Below, one piece after another: positions 17,453 to 30,273 of a stretch of 45,390 nucleotides of DNA. How positions within the stretch are numbered: the first letter of the stretch is position 1; the number at the start of each line of letters is the position of its first letter. Source of the DNA: a bacterium (lineage in GTDB: Bacteria; Planctomycetota; UBA1135; GCA-002686595). Location of the stretch: contig JAUIDW010000007.1 in the NCBI GenBank assembly GCA_030428395.1, positions 1 to 45,390 on the forward strand, given 5' to 3'. The position numbers and the translations under genes were made by a program. Below the pieces are notes generated by a model. That model saw nothing but the letters and a program-made list of their open reading frames with translations. It was not told the DNA's origin and did not search any database.

Positions 17453-19027
17453 TCAGGGCCGCTCGCCGCGCACGCCGGGGGCCCCGGGTTTCCCGAGTAA
17501 CCGCGCCAGCCGCTCCGGTTGCATGCGCACCCGCAGCACCTTGCCGCCCGAGAGGTGGACGAGCCCGGCCTTGGCGCCCCGGGGCTTGTGGACCTCCTTG
17601 CGGCGCGCCACGTGGACGTTGACGCGGGCGGCGCTCCGCAGCGGCGAGAAGTGGGCCGCCAGATGGGCCGCGTCCAGCACCTCCTCGGCGTCGGGCTCCT
17701 CGCGGCCCTGGACGCGCAGGACCACGTGGCTGCCGGGGGCGTCGGCGGTGTGGAGCCAGAGGTCGTTCCCGCGCGAGTGGCGCAGGGTCAGCTCGTCGTT
17801 GTCCGCGGCCGTGCGGCCCACGCGGATCTCCGAGCCGCGGCAGCCCTCGAACGACCGGTAGGGGCGCCGCGGACCGGGGGGCGGGCGGCGCTTGGGGACG
17901 GCCTGCTCGGGCTCGAGCACGCCGGAGCGCGCGGCCTCCTCGGCGAGCGCCTCGAGGTCGGCCGCCGTGCCGGCGGGGTCCTCCGCGCGCGCCAGCAGCT
18001 CGTCGAGCTGCGCGAGGCGCTCCTCGAGGAAGCCGCGCTCGGCCGGCAGGTTGTCGACCTTGCGCTTCAGCTTGCGGTAGCGCGAGAAGAGCCGCGACAC
18101 GTTCTTGGCGGGCGACAGCCCCGGGTCGAGCTCGACGACGCGCGTGGCGCCTTCGCCGGCGAACCAGTCGGGCAGCTCGACGCGGTCCAGGCCGCGCTTC
18201 AGCTCGTGCTGGTGCGCCTTCAGCAGCTCGCCGCTCTCGCGCAGGCGCTCGAGCGACTCGGCCTCGCGCTCGCGCTCCTCGAGGCCGCGCAGGTTGCGGC
18301 GCGTGCGCGCCTCGCGGCGCGCGACGCGGTCGAGCAGGCGCTTGCGCAGCGCCTCGACGCGCCGCTGCTCCGCCTCGCCGCCGAGGACCGCCTCGACCGC
18401 CCACGAGAGCGGCGCGCCGGAGGGGGCGTGCGGCGGCGGCTCGCCGGGGTCGGGGAGCGCCCGCGCGAGGGGCTCGCCGGCGTCGCCGGGCGGCGCGCCG
18501 CCGGCCGGGGGACGCCACGGGGAGCCCGGCTCGAGCCGCGGCGGGTCGCCGGAGCCGGGGCGCCCGGCGGGGGGGCTGAGCAGCTCGGCGATGCGGCCCT
18601 CGCCGTCCAGCAGGCACAGGTTGGCGTTGCGGCCGAACAGCTCGAGCACCAGCCCGGCCCCGCCGGCGGGCGTCCGGAAGGTCGCGCGCACGGCGCGGTC
18701 GCCGCCGACCTGCGCGAGCTCCACCAGGCGCGCGTCCTCGAGCGCGGTCGAGACCGCCTGGAAGAACGGGCCGACGGGCCCGCCGCGGCGCGGCAGGCGT
18801 CCGTGCTGCAGGTGCAGGCGCGGCAGGCCGCGGTCCGCGGAGAGGCGCACGCGCACGGGCCGGGCGTCGTCGCCGCCGTCCGGGTCCTCGAGCACGAGGA
18901 CGAGGTCGGTGGGGGGCAGGGACTGGACGTCGCGGACGCGGAGCCCGGCGACGAGGGGCGCGAGCTCGGCGACGAGCTCGCCCACCTGGGCCGCGGTCAG
19001 CCCTGGTCGTCCTGATCGTAGACCCAC
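17453..19027 (-). CDS. rqcH: NFACT family protein, RqcH (Rqc2 homologue)
   Basis: A 524-residue ribosome quality-control factor. RqcH binds stalled 50S subunits and recruits tRNA-Ala to add C-terminal Ala tails. The NFACT-N domain fills about 10-200 and holds the Asp-Arg pair (Asp110-Arg111 in GGDRAVRATF) that corresponds to the DR motif needed for tailing. A charged coiled coil (about 250-375) follows, and then the NFACT-R domain (about 390-500: PYRSFEGCRGSEIRVGR, DLWLHTADAPGSHVVL, HKPRGAKAGLVHLS). The GTG start at 19027 lies inside the 3' end of ndk by 31 nt; an in-frame GTG at 18985 is an alternative. Neither has a good Shine-Dalgarno, so coupling to ndk is likely. Confidence 0.92.
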   Translation of the reverse strand: MGLRSGRPGLTAAQVGELVAELAPLVAGLRVRDVQSLPPTDLVLVLEDPDGGDDARPVRVRLSADRGLPRLHLQHGRLPRRGGPVGPFFQAVSTALEDARLVELAQVGGDRAVRATFRTPAGGAGLVLELFGRNANLCLLDGEGRIAELLSPPAGRPGSGDPPRLEPGSPWRPPAGGAPPGDAGEPLARALPDPGEPPPHAPSGAPLSWAVEAVLGGEAEQRRVEALRKRLLDRVARREARTRRNLRGLEEREREAESLERLRESGELLKAHQHELKRGLDRVELPDWFAGEGATRVVELDPGLSPAKNVSRLFSRYRKLKRKVDNLPAERGFLEERLAQLDELLARAEDPAGTAADLEALAEEAARSGVLEPEQAVPKRRPPPGPRRPYRSFEGCRGSEIRVGRTAADNDELTLRHSRGNDLWLHTADAPGSHVVLRVQGREEPDAEEVLDAAHLAAHFSPLRSAARVNVHVARRKEVHKPRGAKAGLVHLSGGKVLRVRMQPERLARLLGKPGAPGVRGERP

Positions 19028-19464
19028 GACTCGAGGGTGGGCGTCCAGTCCACGAGGTCGCCGTCCGCGCCGAAGAAGAGCTTCAGCTCCTTGGCCGCGG
19101 ACTCGGGGCCGTCGGAGCCGTGCACCAGGTTGAACGAGACGGACATGCCGAAGTCGCCGCGGATGGTGCCGGGGGCGGCCTCCTGGCCGTTGGTCGCGCC
19201 CATCAGGTTGCGGGTCACGGCGATGGCGTTCTCGCCCTCGAGGGCGACCGCGACGACCGGACCGGAGGTCATGAAGCGCACGAGGCTGGCGTAGAACGGA
19301 CGCTCGGCGTGCATGGCGTAGTGCTCGCGGATCAGCTCCTCGGGGAAGCGGCGCAGCTTGAGGCCGACGACGCGCAGGCCCTTGGTTTCGAAGCGCTGGA
19401 GGATGCGGCCGACGAGGCCGCGCTGGACGCCGTCGGGCTTGACGAGGACGAGGGTGCGTTCCAC
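18997..19464 (-). CDS. ndk: Nucleoside diphosphate kinase
   Basis: A 155-residue enzyme that moves the gamma phosphate between nucleoside tri- and diphosphates through a phosphohistidine. The N-terminus ERTLVLVKPDGVQRGLVGRI and the active-site block MGATNGQEAAPGTIRGDFG followed by NLVHGSD (His115 is the phosphorylated residue) are diagnostic. The start is GTG at 19464, fixed by family alignment; the long open frame upstream is a shadow. A TAGACT hexamer at 19541-19546 (minus) may be its -10 box. It is the first gene of a minus-strand row with rqcH and the TPR lipoprotein, and diverges from the ATP synthase operon. Confidence 0.97.
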   Translation of the reverse strand: MERTLVLVKPDGVQRGLVGRILQRFETKGLRVVGLKLRRFPEELIREHYAMHAERPFYASLVRFMTSGPVVAVALEGENAIAVTRNLMGATNGQEAAPGTIRGDFGMSVSFNLVHGSDGPESAAKELKLFFGADGDLVDWTPTLESWVYDQDDQG

Positions 19465-19918
19465 GGGGATCTTCGCGGGGTGGTTGGGGGGTGTCGGGGT
19501 CCGCGCGGCGCGGGCGCGCTCGCGCGGAGGAAGGCCGAACAGTCTAGGGACTGCGGCGGGCCGGGCGCGCGGCGAATGCGGGGGCAGTTTGGCGAGCGCG
19601 GGTCGCCCGGGGAGGGCGTCGCGGCCCGGTCGGACCCGGCGCCCGCGCCGGCGGGGCGCGTCCCGGAAGCGGGCGGGGCGGGCCCCCGCCCGGGGCTGCG
19701 CGTTCCATGCGGCTGGCGCATCCGCCGAGGCCGACCCATGCATCGCGGGCGGGGCAGCCGCCGGCGGCGGACGGCGGCGCAATTCCCCGGAGGGATGGTT
19801 GACGGGGCCTTCCCCCTCACTACGCTGCTGGCCCCGAGTCCGACGAGCCGGCCCTGCGAACGCCGGCGGGCGAGTCGCGGCGAGGGGACCTGCGCCTTCC
19901 GGGAAGAGGACACGAAGG
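19465..19918. other. 454-nt divergent intergenic region, ndk / ATP synthase
   Basis: Contains the candidate ATP synthase promoter at 19799-19826 and a TAGACT (minus, 19541-19546) in front of ndk. The rest is GC-rich, with no open frame having coding character and no recognised RNA. The operon leader from the predicted start to the first ATG is about 85 nt. Confidence 0.5.
19799..19826 (+). promoter_or_regulatory. Candidate promoter of the ATP synthase operon
   Basis: TTGACG at 19799-19804, a 16-nt spacer and TACGCT at 19821-19826. The -35 matches the sigma-70 consensus in five of six positions and the spacing is acceptable. It is the best promoter match in the region and lies about 90 nt before the first gene of the operon. 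Confidence 0.5.
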
Positions 19919-20206
19919 ATGCCGAACAGCCGGTCTCGCTCGGTCGAGTACGCCGGCGCCGGGATCCAGTTCGCGGCCACCTTCCTCGTGATGGGGCTCT
20001 TTGGCTGGTGGCTGGACGGCAAGCTCGGGACGGAGCCGTGGTTGATGATCGCGGGCATCCTGCTCGGAGCGACGGGCGCGTTCGTGTCGCTCGTGAAGCG
20101 CGTCCCGCCCGCCCGCCGACGGCCTCCGCGCGACGCTCCGAACGACCCCGCCTCTCCACCGCACGATCCGCCACGCCCCCCCTCGAGCCGCGACCCCCGA
20201 GCATGA
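19919..20206 (+). CDS. atpZ: AtpZ-type ATP synthase accessory protein
   Basis: A 95-residue membrane protein with two TM helices (about 10-31 and 40-60). The sequence GAGIQFAATFLVMGLFGWWL, then DGKLGTEPW and IAGILLGATGAFVSL, follows the AtpZ/AtpI family pattern; the C-terminal 30 residues are Pro/Arg rich. AtpZ-type proteins sit before atpB in many F-type operons and help F0 assembly or Mg2+ uptake. ATG at 19919 follows GAAGAGGA. Its stop overlaps the next ATG as ATGA. Position as first gene of the operon supports the call. Confidence 0.88.
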   Translation: MPNSRSRSVEYAGAGIQFAATFLVMGLFGWWLDGKLGTEPWLMIAGILLGATGAFVSLVKRVPPARRRPPRDAPNDPASPPHDPPRPPSSRDPRA

Positions 20207-20583
20207 TCCAGCGCACCCCAGTCGGAACCCTGGCGACGGTCGGCGTCGCCGCGTTCGCGGCGTGGCTGGCCGGCGGCGCCGTGGGCACCGGCATCCTCGC
20301 GGGCACGCTGCTGGGCTGCGCCGTCGCGGGGCTCGGGATCGCGCTGCAGGCGAAGATGGCGCGCGAGGCCCCGCACCGGGTCCTGCAGGCCATGGGCGTC
20401 GCCTTCCTGGCGAAGTTCCTCGCCATGATCGCCGTCGGCGTCTCGATCCGCGTGATCGACCCGGAGGCGGCGTCGGTGGACTGGCGCGCCGCCCTGATCG
20501 CCTTCCCGGCCGCCGCGCTGACCGTCAGCGTGCTCGGCAGCCTCGACGTGGCGCGCACCCTGCGCGAGCAGAGGGCCGTGTGA
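20203..20583 (+). CDS. atpI: AtpI-like ATP synthase subunit I
   Basis: A 126-residue membrane protein with four hydrophobic segments (about 10-26, 28-48, 62-82, 94-114). Sequence similarity to AtpI is weak by eye, so the call rests on size, topology and position between atpZ and atpB. AtpI proteins act as chaperones for c-ring assembly. Start ATG at 20203 overlaps the atpZ stop (ATGA). Its stop is 4 nt before the atpB start. Confidence 0.7.
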   Translation: MIQRTPVGTLATVGVAAFAAWLAGGAVGTGILAGTLLGCAVAGLGIALQAKMAREAPHRVLQAMGVAFLAKFLAMIAVGVSIRVIDPEAASVDWRAALIAFPAAALTVSVLGSLDVARTLREQRAV

Positions 20584-20587
20584 CCCC

Positions 20588-21499
20588 ATGCGAATCTTCG
20601 TCCTGATCGCCCTGGTCGTGGCCACCGTGTGGGCCGGCATGAACGTCGAGCACCACCACGCCGACGATCCCTTCCTGACGCTGTTCCTGCACCTGAAGCC
20701 CGCGCAGGTCCTGGTCGGCGGCGAGCCGCTCCAGTTCCCCGTCCCGGCCTTCCTGGGCTTCTTCACGATGGACGAGGCCGGGCACCCGACGGGCATGCTG
20801 TCGGTGACGAACTACCAGATCTACCAGCTGGCCGCCGTGCTGCTGATCTTCGTGTGCCTGGGCGGCGTCGCCGCGCACGTGCGCAACGGCGGCGGCGACC
20901 GCGTGACGAAGCTGTTCTCCGGCTGGGCGCTCTGGATCCGCGACGAGATGGTCTACCCCGTGATGGGGCGCGAGCGCGGCAAGGCCTTCCTGCCGCTGTT
21001 CCTGGCCATCTTCTTCTTCATCCTGTTCCAGAACTTCTTCGGCCTGCTGCCCGGCGGCGGCACGGCGACGTCCAGCATCTTCGTGACCGGCGCGATGGCC
21101 GCGATCACGCTCGCCGCGATGCTGATCTGCGGCATGGTCGCCCAGGGGCCGCTCGCCTTCTGGATCAACCTGGTGCCCCACGGGCTGCCGATCCTGCTGT
21201 GGCCGCTGATGTTCGTGGTCGAGCTGATCGGCCTGATGGTCAAGCCCTTCGCCCTCATGATTCGTCTCTTCGCGAACATGACGGGCGGCCACCTGATCGT
21301 GCTGTCCTGCATGGGCCTGATCATGTTCTTCGGCGACCAGGGCGCGAAGGCGGCCGTCGGCTACTCGTCGGCGCCGCTCGCCGTCGGCTTCGCCGTGTTC
21401 ATCATGCTGATCGAGACGTTCGTCGCGATGCTGCAGGCGTTCATCTTCACGCAGCTCTCGATCATCTTCGTCAACACCTCCGTGCACCCCGAGCACTGA
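20588..21499 (+). CDS. atpB: ATP synthase F0 subunit a
   Basis: A 303-residue proton-channel subunit. The essential helix is clear: KPFALMIRLFANMTGGHLIV with the conserved Arg226 that faces the c-ring. Earlier helices include FLPLFLAIFFFILFQNFFGL and the C-terminus has ETFVAMLQAFIFTQLSIIFV, typical of subunit a. It has an N-terminal hydrophobic segment followed by a His-rich loop (VEHHHAD), which is longer than in E. coli subunit a and could be a cleaved signal. ATG at 20588, 4 nt after atpI. Confidence 0.96.
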   Translation: MRIFVLIALVVATVWAGMNVEHHHADDPFLTLFLHLKPAQVLVGGEPLQFPVPAFLGFFTMDEAGHPTGMLSVTNYQIYQLAAVLLIFVCLGGVAAHVRNGGGDRVTKLFSGWALWIRDEMVYPVMGRERGKAFLPLFLAIFFFILFQNFFGLLPGGGTATSSIFVTGAMAAITLAAMLICGMVAQGPLAFWINLVPHGLPILLWPLMFVVELIGLMVKPFALMIRLFANMTGGHLIVLSCMGLIMFFGDQGAKAAVGYSSAPLAVGFAVFIMLIETFVAMLQAFIFTQLSIIFVNTSVHPEH

Positions 21500-21516
21500 G
21501 CTCGGGGATCGACTGA

Positions 21517-21855
<339 letters not shown>

Positions 21856-21878
21856 AGCCGCGGAGACGGTTCGGGAAG

Positions 21879-21905
21879 GCCGCCCCGGCTCCGCGCCGGG
21901 GCGGC
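21879..21905 (+). promoter_or_regulatory. 11-bp perfect hairpin after atpE
   Basis: GCCGCCCCGGC (21879-21889) is perfectly complementary to 21895-21905 with the 5-nt loop TCCGC. It lies 24 nt after the atpE stop, inside the 159-nt gap before atpF, and is not followed by a T-run. It could act as a partial terminator, an RNase stop or an mRNA stabiliser. A 16-nt palindrome at 21948-21963 follows in the same gap. Confidence 0.55.
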
Positions 21906-22014
21906 ACCAGCTCCCGACCGGGCCCGACCCGGACCCGCCGGGCCCGAGCGCGGGCGCCCGCGCCCACCGCCCCCCCGAGACGAACCCCTTTCCGAGCACC
22001 GACCGGCACCGCCC

Positions 22015-22557
22015 ATGACGCTCCTCACGATCCTGACCGCATCCGAAGGCGGAGGGGGACTGAACCCCTTCGACCCGACGGCTGGTGGAGGCCTCCTGTG
22101 GACCTGGATCATCTTCCTCGTGGCCCTCGTGCCCATGTGGAAGGTGGTGCTCGGCCCCGTGAGCCGCGCCCTCGACAGCCGCGACGAGATGGCCCAGCGC
22201 AAGATCACCGCCGCCGAGGAGGCCAGCGAGGCCGCCGAGAAGGCGCGCGCCGAGGTCGAGATCAAGCTCGGCGAGGCGCGGGCCGAGGCGGGCCGCCTGA
22301 TGAACGAGGCGCGCGAGCGCGCCGGCGTGCGCGAGCGCGAGATCATCGAGGCGGCCAACCACGAGTCGCGCGAGCTCATCGAGAGCGCGCGCCGCTCGAT
22401 CCGCGCGGAGCAGGAGAAGGCCATCGGTGAGATCCGCGACACCGTCGTGGACCTGACGCTCGAGGCCGCCTCCAAGGTGCTCGGCCGCACGGTCGACAGC
22501 GCCGACGACCGCCGCATGGTCGAGTCGCTCGTCAGCGAGGTGAAGGAGCAGGCGTGA
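22015..22557 (+). CDS. atpF: ATP synthase F0 subunit b
   Basis: A 180-residue stator subunit. One TM helix near the N-terminus (LLWTWIIFLVALVPMWKVVL, about 28-48) is followed by a long charged helix (AEEASEAAEKARAEVEIKLG and onward) that forms the peripheral stalk. Only one b-type gene is present, so the stator is probably a b homodimer. Start ATG at 22015. The stop overlaps the atpH start as GTGA. Confidence 0.95.
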   Translation: MTLLTILTASEGGGGLNPFDPTAGGGLLWTWIIFLVALVPMWKVVLGPVSRALDSRDEMAQRKITAAEEASEAAEKARAEVEIKLGEARAEAGRLMNEARERAGVREREIIEAANHESRELIESARRSIRAEQEKAIGEIRDTVVDLTLEAASKVLGRTVDSADDRRMVESLVSEVKEQA

Positions 22558-23102
22558 GAGTCGGATCCGTCGCCGCCCGCTACACCGAGGCGCTCTTCGA
22601 GCTGGCCCGCGAACGCGGCGTGCTCGACGAGGTGGCCGCCGACGTGGAGGCCCTCGGCCGCGAGGTCGACGACCCCGACGTGCGCGCGTTCCTGATGAGC
22701 GCCCGCGTCCCGCTGGCCGAGAAGGCCCGGCGCCTGGAGGCGTTCCGCGGGACCTTCCACCAGCTCACGTACAACTTCGTCCGCCTGCTGCTCGACAAGC
22801 GTCGCCTCGACGTCCTGCCGGAGCTCGCGGCGGCGTTCCGTCGCCGGCAGCTCGCCGAGCGCGGCGCCGTGCAAGGCGTGGTCGAGTCCGCGCGCCCGCT
22901 GGCGACGGAGCAGATCGACGCGCTCGCCGACGTGCTCGGCCGACGGCTCGGGAAGGAGGTCCTCCTCGAGGGCCGCGTCGTTCCCGAGCTCGTGGGCGGA
23001 GCCCGCATCATCGTCCAGAACCGTATGATCGACCGCTCGGTGCAGGGCGGGCTGCAAGACCTCGAGCAGCGCCTCCGGCGCGCCCCCCTGCCCACCGCCT
23101 GA
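22554..23102 (+). CDS. atpH: ATP synthase F1 subunit delta
   Basis: A 182-residue subunit that joins the stalk to F1. The N-terminal helical domain starts with VAARYTEALFELARERG, and the C-terminal part has the family pattern GRRLGKEVLLEGRVVPELVGGARI. Length is normal. The GTG start at 22554 overlaps the atpF stop by 4 nt. It is followed by a 63-nt gap before atpA. Confidence 0.94.
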   Translation: MRVGSVAARYTEALFELARERGVLDEVAADVEALGREVDDPDVRAFLMSARVPLAEKARRLEAFRGTFHQLTYNFVRLLLDKRRLDVLPELAAAFRRRQLAERGAVQGVVESARPLATEQIDALADVLGRRLGKEVLLEGRVVPELVGGARIIVQNRMIDRSVQGGLQDLEQRLRRAPLPTA

Positions 23103-23164
23103 CGACCGCCGCCCCGACGGCCCAGGCGCCCGACCCCTCAACACCGGACCCAGAGGACTGCTGA

Positions 23165-27100
<3,936 letters not shown>

Positions 27101-27118
27101 GGCCCCGGCGGATTCCCC

Positions 27119-27565
27119 ATGGAGCTGACCCTGCGAGTCATCACGCCCGAGAGCGTCGCGCTGGACACCACCGCGAGCTCGGTGCGCATCCCCGCGCTCG
27201 ACGGCCAGATGGGCATCCTCCCGCGCCACGCCAGCATGGTGGCGGCGCTCGAGGCCGGCGTCCTGACGTGGACCGAGCAGGGCGCCTCCCGGGCGATGTT
27301 CGTCTCCGGCGGCTTCGCGGAGGTGCGCGACAACACCGTTCGCGTCGTCTCGGAGGCCGGCGAGCGTCCCGAGGACATCGACACGGAGCGCGCCCAGCGC
27401 GCGGCCGAGCGGGCGCGCGAGCGCCTGCGGAAGGCCCACGGCGGGGACCACGACGTCGACGTGCTGCGCGCCGAGCTGGCGCTGCGCCGCGCGATCATGC
27501 GCGAGCGAGTGGCCTCCGGGCTCGCCCCGGGCCTGCGCGCCGCGATGGGGGCCGGTCGCTCGTGA
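27119..27565 (+). CDS. atpC: ATP synthase F1 subunit epsilon
   Basis: A 148-residue regulatory subunit. The N-terminal beta-sandwich has the family pattern ITPESVALDTTASSVRIPAL with DGQMGILPRHA and the later FVSGGFAEVRDNTVRVVSE. The C-terminal part is a helical hairpin rich in Ala/Arg (ERAQRAAERARERLRKA), the element that can inhibit ATP hydrolysis in bacteria. ATG at 27119 lies 18 nt after atpD. It ends the ATP synthase set; aspS starts 13 nt later. Confidence 0.95.
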   Translation: MELTLRVITPESVALDTTASSVRIPALDGQMGILPRHASMVAALEAGVLTWTEQGASRAMFVSGGFAEVRDNTVRVVSEAGERPEDIDTERAQRAAERARERLRKAHGGDHDVDVLRAELALRRAIMRERVASGLAPGLRAAMGAGRS

Positions 27566-27578
27566 CCGCCCCGCGCTC

Positions 27579-29348
27579 ATGACGGCCGCGGGCTGGAAGC
27601 GGACCCACAGCTGCGGCGAGCTCCGCCCGGAGCACGTCGGCCGGGAGGTCACGCTGAACGGGTGGGTCGACGCGCGCCGCGACCACGGCGGGATCTACTT
27701 CCTGGACCTGCGGGACCGCTACGGCGTCACCCAGGTCACGCTCGAGGAGTCGCTGGCCGACAGCGTCGCGCTCAGCCCCGAGACCGTCCTGTCCGTCCGC
27801 GGGCAGGTCCGCGCGCGCGACGAGCGCAACGTAAACCCCGACCGCGCCACCGGCGCGATCGAGCTGCAGGCGACGTCCGTGCAGGTGCTCTCGCCGGCGC
27901 GCGTGCCGCCCTTCGAGATCCGCGACGACCTCGACACCGCCGTCGAGATCCGGCTGCGCCACCGCTACCTGGACCTGCGCCGGCCGTCGATGCTCGGCAA
28001 CCTGGTGCACCGCGCCCGCTTCGTCTCGGCCATGCGGCGCGCCTTCGACGCCGAGGGGTTCGTCGAGGTCGAGACGCCGGTCCTCACGAAGGCCACGCCG
28101 GAGGGCGCGCGCGACTACCTCGTGCCGAGCCGCGTGCACGCCGGCAAGTTCTACGCGCTCCCGCAGTCGCCGCAGATCTTCAAGCAGCTGCTGATGTGCG
28201 CCGGCGTCGACCGCTACTACCAGGTCGCGCGGTGCTTCCGCGACGAGGACCTGCGCGCCGACCGGCAGCCCGAGTTCACGCAGCTGGACATGGAGATGTC
28301 CTTCGTCGAGGAGGAGGACGTCTTCGAGGCCTGGGAGCGCGTGCTGGTGGCGACCCTGCGCGACGCGCTGGGGTACGAGCTGCCCGTGCCGATCCCGCGC
28401 CTGCGCTACGACGAGGCCATCGAGCGCTTCGGCCTGGACAAGCCCGACACGCGCTTCGGCCTCGAGCTCGTGCGCGTGGACGAGTGGGCCGCGAGCAGCG
28501 ACTTCAAGGTCTTCTCCGGCGCCGTCGCGTCCGGCGGCCACGTCGTCGGCCTGCGCGTGCCCGGCGAGCACGAGCTGTCGCGCAAGGAGGTCCAGGCGCT
28601 CGAGGCGCACGTGAAGGAGTACGGCGCCAAGGGCCTCGCCTGGTGGAAGGCCGCGCGCGAGGGCGGTGCCGGACCGCTCGCCCGCTTCGTCGGCGACGGC
28701 GCCGGCGACCTGATGGAGCGCCTCGGGGCCGCCGACGGCGACCTGCTGCTCTTCGTGGCCGACCGCGCCTCGGTCGCGTTCCGCGCGATGGGGGAGCTGC
28801 GCAACCTGCTGGGTCGCAAGCTCGGCTTGATCCCCGAGGGGCAGTGGAACTTCCTCTGGGTGACGCACTTCCCGATGTTCGACCACGACGAGGAGTCCGG
28901 CACCTGGAGCCCGTCGCACCACCCGTTCACCGCGCCGGAGGACCCCGACCTCGGCGGCGACGACCCCGACCTCGGCAGCCTGCGCAGCCGGGCCTACGAC
29001 CTGGTCCTGAACGGCTGGGAGCTGGGCTCGGGCTCGGTGCGTATCCACGACCCCGCGATCCAGCAGCGCGTGTTCCGCCTGCTGGGGATCTCCGAGGAGG
29101 AGCAGCGCGCCAAGTTCGGCTTCCTGCTCGAGGGGCTGTCCTTCGGCGCCCCGCCGCACGCGGGGTTCGCCCTGGGGCTGGACCGCGTCACGGCGCTCAC
29201 CCGCGGCCTGGACAGCATCCGCGACATGATCGCGTTCCCGAAGACGACCTCCGCGGCGGACCTCATGTGCGAGGCGCCCTCGGAGGTCCCCGGCGACCTG
29301 CTCGCCGAGGTCCACGTGCGCTCGATCGCGCCGGCCGACCCCGCGTGA
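27579..29348 (+). CDS. aspS: Aspartyl-tRNA synthetase
   Basis: A 589-residue class II synthetase that charges tRNA-Asp. The N-terminal OB-fold (LNGWVDARRDHGGIYFLDLR) binds the anticodon. Motif 2 (CFRDEDLRADRQPEFTQLDM), the bacterial insertion (GAD) domain at about 290-420, and motif 3 (HAGFALGLDRV) are present, which gives the bacterial-type enzyme. Whether it also charges tRNA-Asn cannot be judged here. ATG at 27579 follows atpC by only 13 nt and has no good Shine-Dalgarno, so it is probably read from the ATP synthase transcript. Confidence 0.97.
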   Translation: MTAAGWKRTHSCGELRPEHVGREVTLNGWVDARRDHGGIYFLDLRDRYGVTQVTLEESLADSVALSPETVLSVRGQVRARDERNVNPDRATGAIELQATSVQVLSPARVPPFEIRDDLDTAVEIRLRHRYLDLRRPSMLGNLVHRARFVSAMRRAFDAEGFVEVETPVLTKATPEGARDYLVPSRVHAGKFYALPQSPQIFKQLLMCAGVDRYYQVARCFRDEDLRADRQPEFTQLDMEMSFVEEEDVFEAWERVLVATLRDALGYELPVPIPRLRYDEAIERFGLDKPDTRFGLELVRVDEWAASSDFKVFSGAVASGGHVVGLRVPGEHELSRKEVQALEAHVKEYGAKGLAWWKAAREGGAGPLARFVGDGAGDLMERLGAADGDLLLFVADRASVAFRAMGELRNLLGRKLGLIPEGQWNFLWVTHFPMFDHDEESGTWSPSHHPFTAPEDPDLGGDDPDLGSLRSRAYDLVLNGWELGSGSVRIHDPAIQQRVFRLLGISEEEQRAKFGFLLEGLSFGAPPHAGFALGLDRVTALTRGLDSIRDMIAFPKTTSAADLMCEAPSEVPGDLLAEVHVRSIAPADPA

Positions 29349-29424
29349 TGGGCGCCGGAGCGGCGACCGCGCGCGCGTTCCCAGGCGCCGGCCCCGCCGG
29401 CCGCGCCGCCCGCTCACGACCCGG

Positions 29425-29454
29425 CTGGTGGAATCCGCCGTCCGGGCCTATTCT
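29425..29454 (+). promoter_or_regulatory. Candidate promoter of infC
   Basis: CTGGTG at 29425-29430, an 18-nt spacer and TATTCT at 29449-29454, about 75 nt before the infC start. Layout and -35 are identical to the candidate purD promoter, and CTATTCTG recurs before rpmI. Confidence 0.45.
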
Positions 29455-29528
29455 GACCCCCTTCGACGACACCCCGTGGTGCGCGGCGCACGTCCGCGGA
29501 CCCAGCTCGCCCGCTCCCAAGGAGGCTC

Positions 29529-30068
29529 GTGGCACGTAGATCCAGGTTCACCAAGAAACCCGAGACCCGGCGCTACCGGGTCAACCGGCAGATCCGCATC
29601 CGCGAGGTGCGGCTCGTCGATCACGAGGGCAACCAGCACGGCGTCGTCCCCACGGAGGACGCGCGGAGGATGGCGGACGAGGCGGGCCTCGACCTCGTGG
29701 AGGTCTCCCCCAACGCCGACCCCCCGGTCTGTCGCATCATGGACTGGGGCAAGTTCCAGTACGAGCAGCGCAAGAAGAGCAAGGGCGCGGGCACGCGCTC
29801 GGCGGCCTCGCGCCTGAAGGAGGTGCGGGTCCGACCCACGATCGACCCCCACGACCTCAAGTACCGCCTCGAGTCGGGGCGCAAGTTCCTCGAGGCCGGG
29901 CACAAGGTCCTGGTGGTGTGCGTCTTCCGCGGCCGCCAGCTCGACCACAAGGAGCTCGGCCTGAACGTGATGAGGGAGGTCGCCGACACCCTCTCGGACA
30001 TCAGCAAGGTCGAGACGCCGCCCAAGCTCATGGGCCGGCGGATGACCATGCTGCTCGGCCACAAGTAG
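29529..30068 (+). CDS. infC: Translation initiation factor IF-3
   Basis: A 179-residue factor that keeps 30S subunits free and checks start-codon pairing. The N-domain (YRVNRQIRIREVRLVDHEGN to VVPTEDARRMADEAGLDLVE) and the C-domain (VRPTIDPHDLKYRLESGRKF, MTMLLG at the end) are complete. The start is GTG, preceded by a strong AAGGAGG, rather than the AUU used in E. coli infC autoregulation. It has its own candidate promoter, and is followed by 365 nt without a gene before rpmI. Confidence 0.97.
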   Translation: MARRSRFTKKPETRRYRVNRQIRIREVRLVDHEGNQHGVVPTEDARRMADEAGLDLVEVSPNADPPVCRIMDWGKFQYEQRKKSKGAGTRSAASRLKEVRVRPTIDPHDLKYRLESGRKFLEAGHKVLVVCVFRGRQLDHKELGLNVMREVADTLSDISKVETPPKLMGRRMTMLLGHK

Positions 30069-30069
30069 C

Positions 30070-30098
30070 CGCCGCCGCCCGCCGGGCGCGCGGCGGCG
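30070..30098 (+). terminator. Hairpin directly after infC
   Basis: CGCCGCC (30070-30076) pairs with GGCGGCG (30092-30098), and the 15-nt interior can fold further (GCCCG / GGGC). It starts two bases after the infC stop. No T-run follows, so this is only a possible terminator. Confidence 0.3.
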
Positions 30099-30273
30099 CG
30101 CCCCGGGGTCCCGCCTCCCCCGACGGTCTGGCCCGGCGGCCCCGCGCCGCGGCCGCCGGCGGGAGCTCCCGCGGGGCGCCGCGCGATCGGCGAGGGCTCG
30201 CGCGCCGGCCCGCTTCCGCTGCCGGGGACCTCGGGGAGGGGGTGCTCCGGGCCCTTTTCCGCGCCCGGGGGCC

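Noticed and set aside
29529-29531. An AUU-type start for infC
   Set aside because: A GTG with a strong AAGGAGG site fits the IF3 N-terminus.
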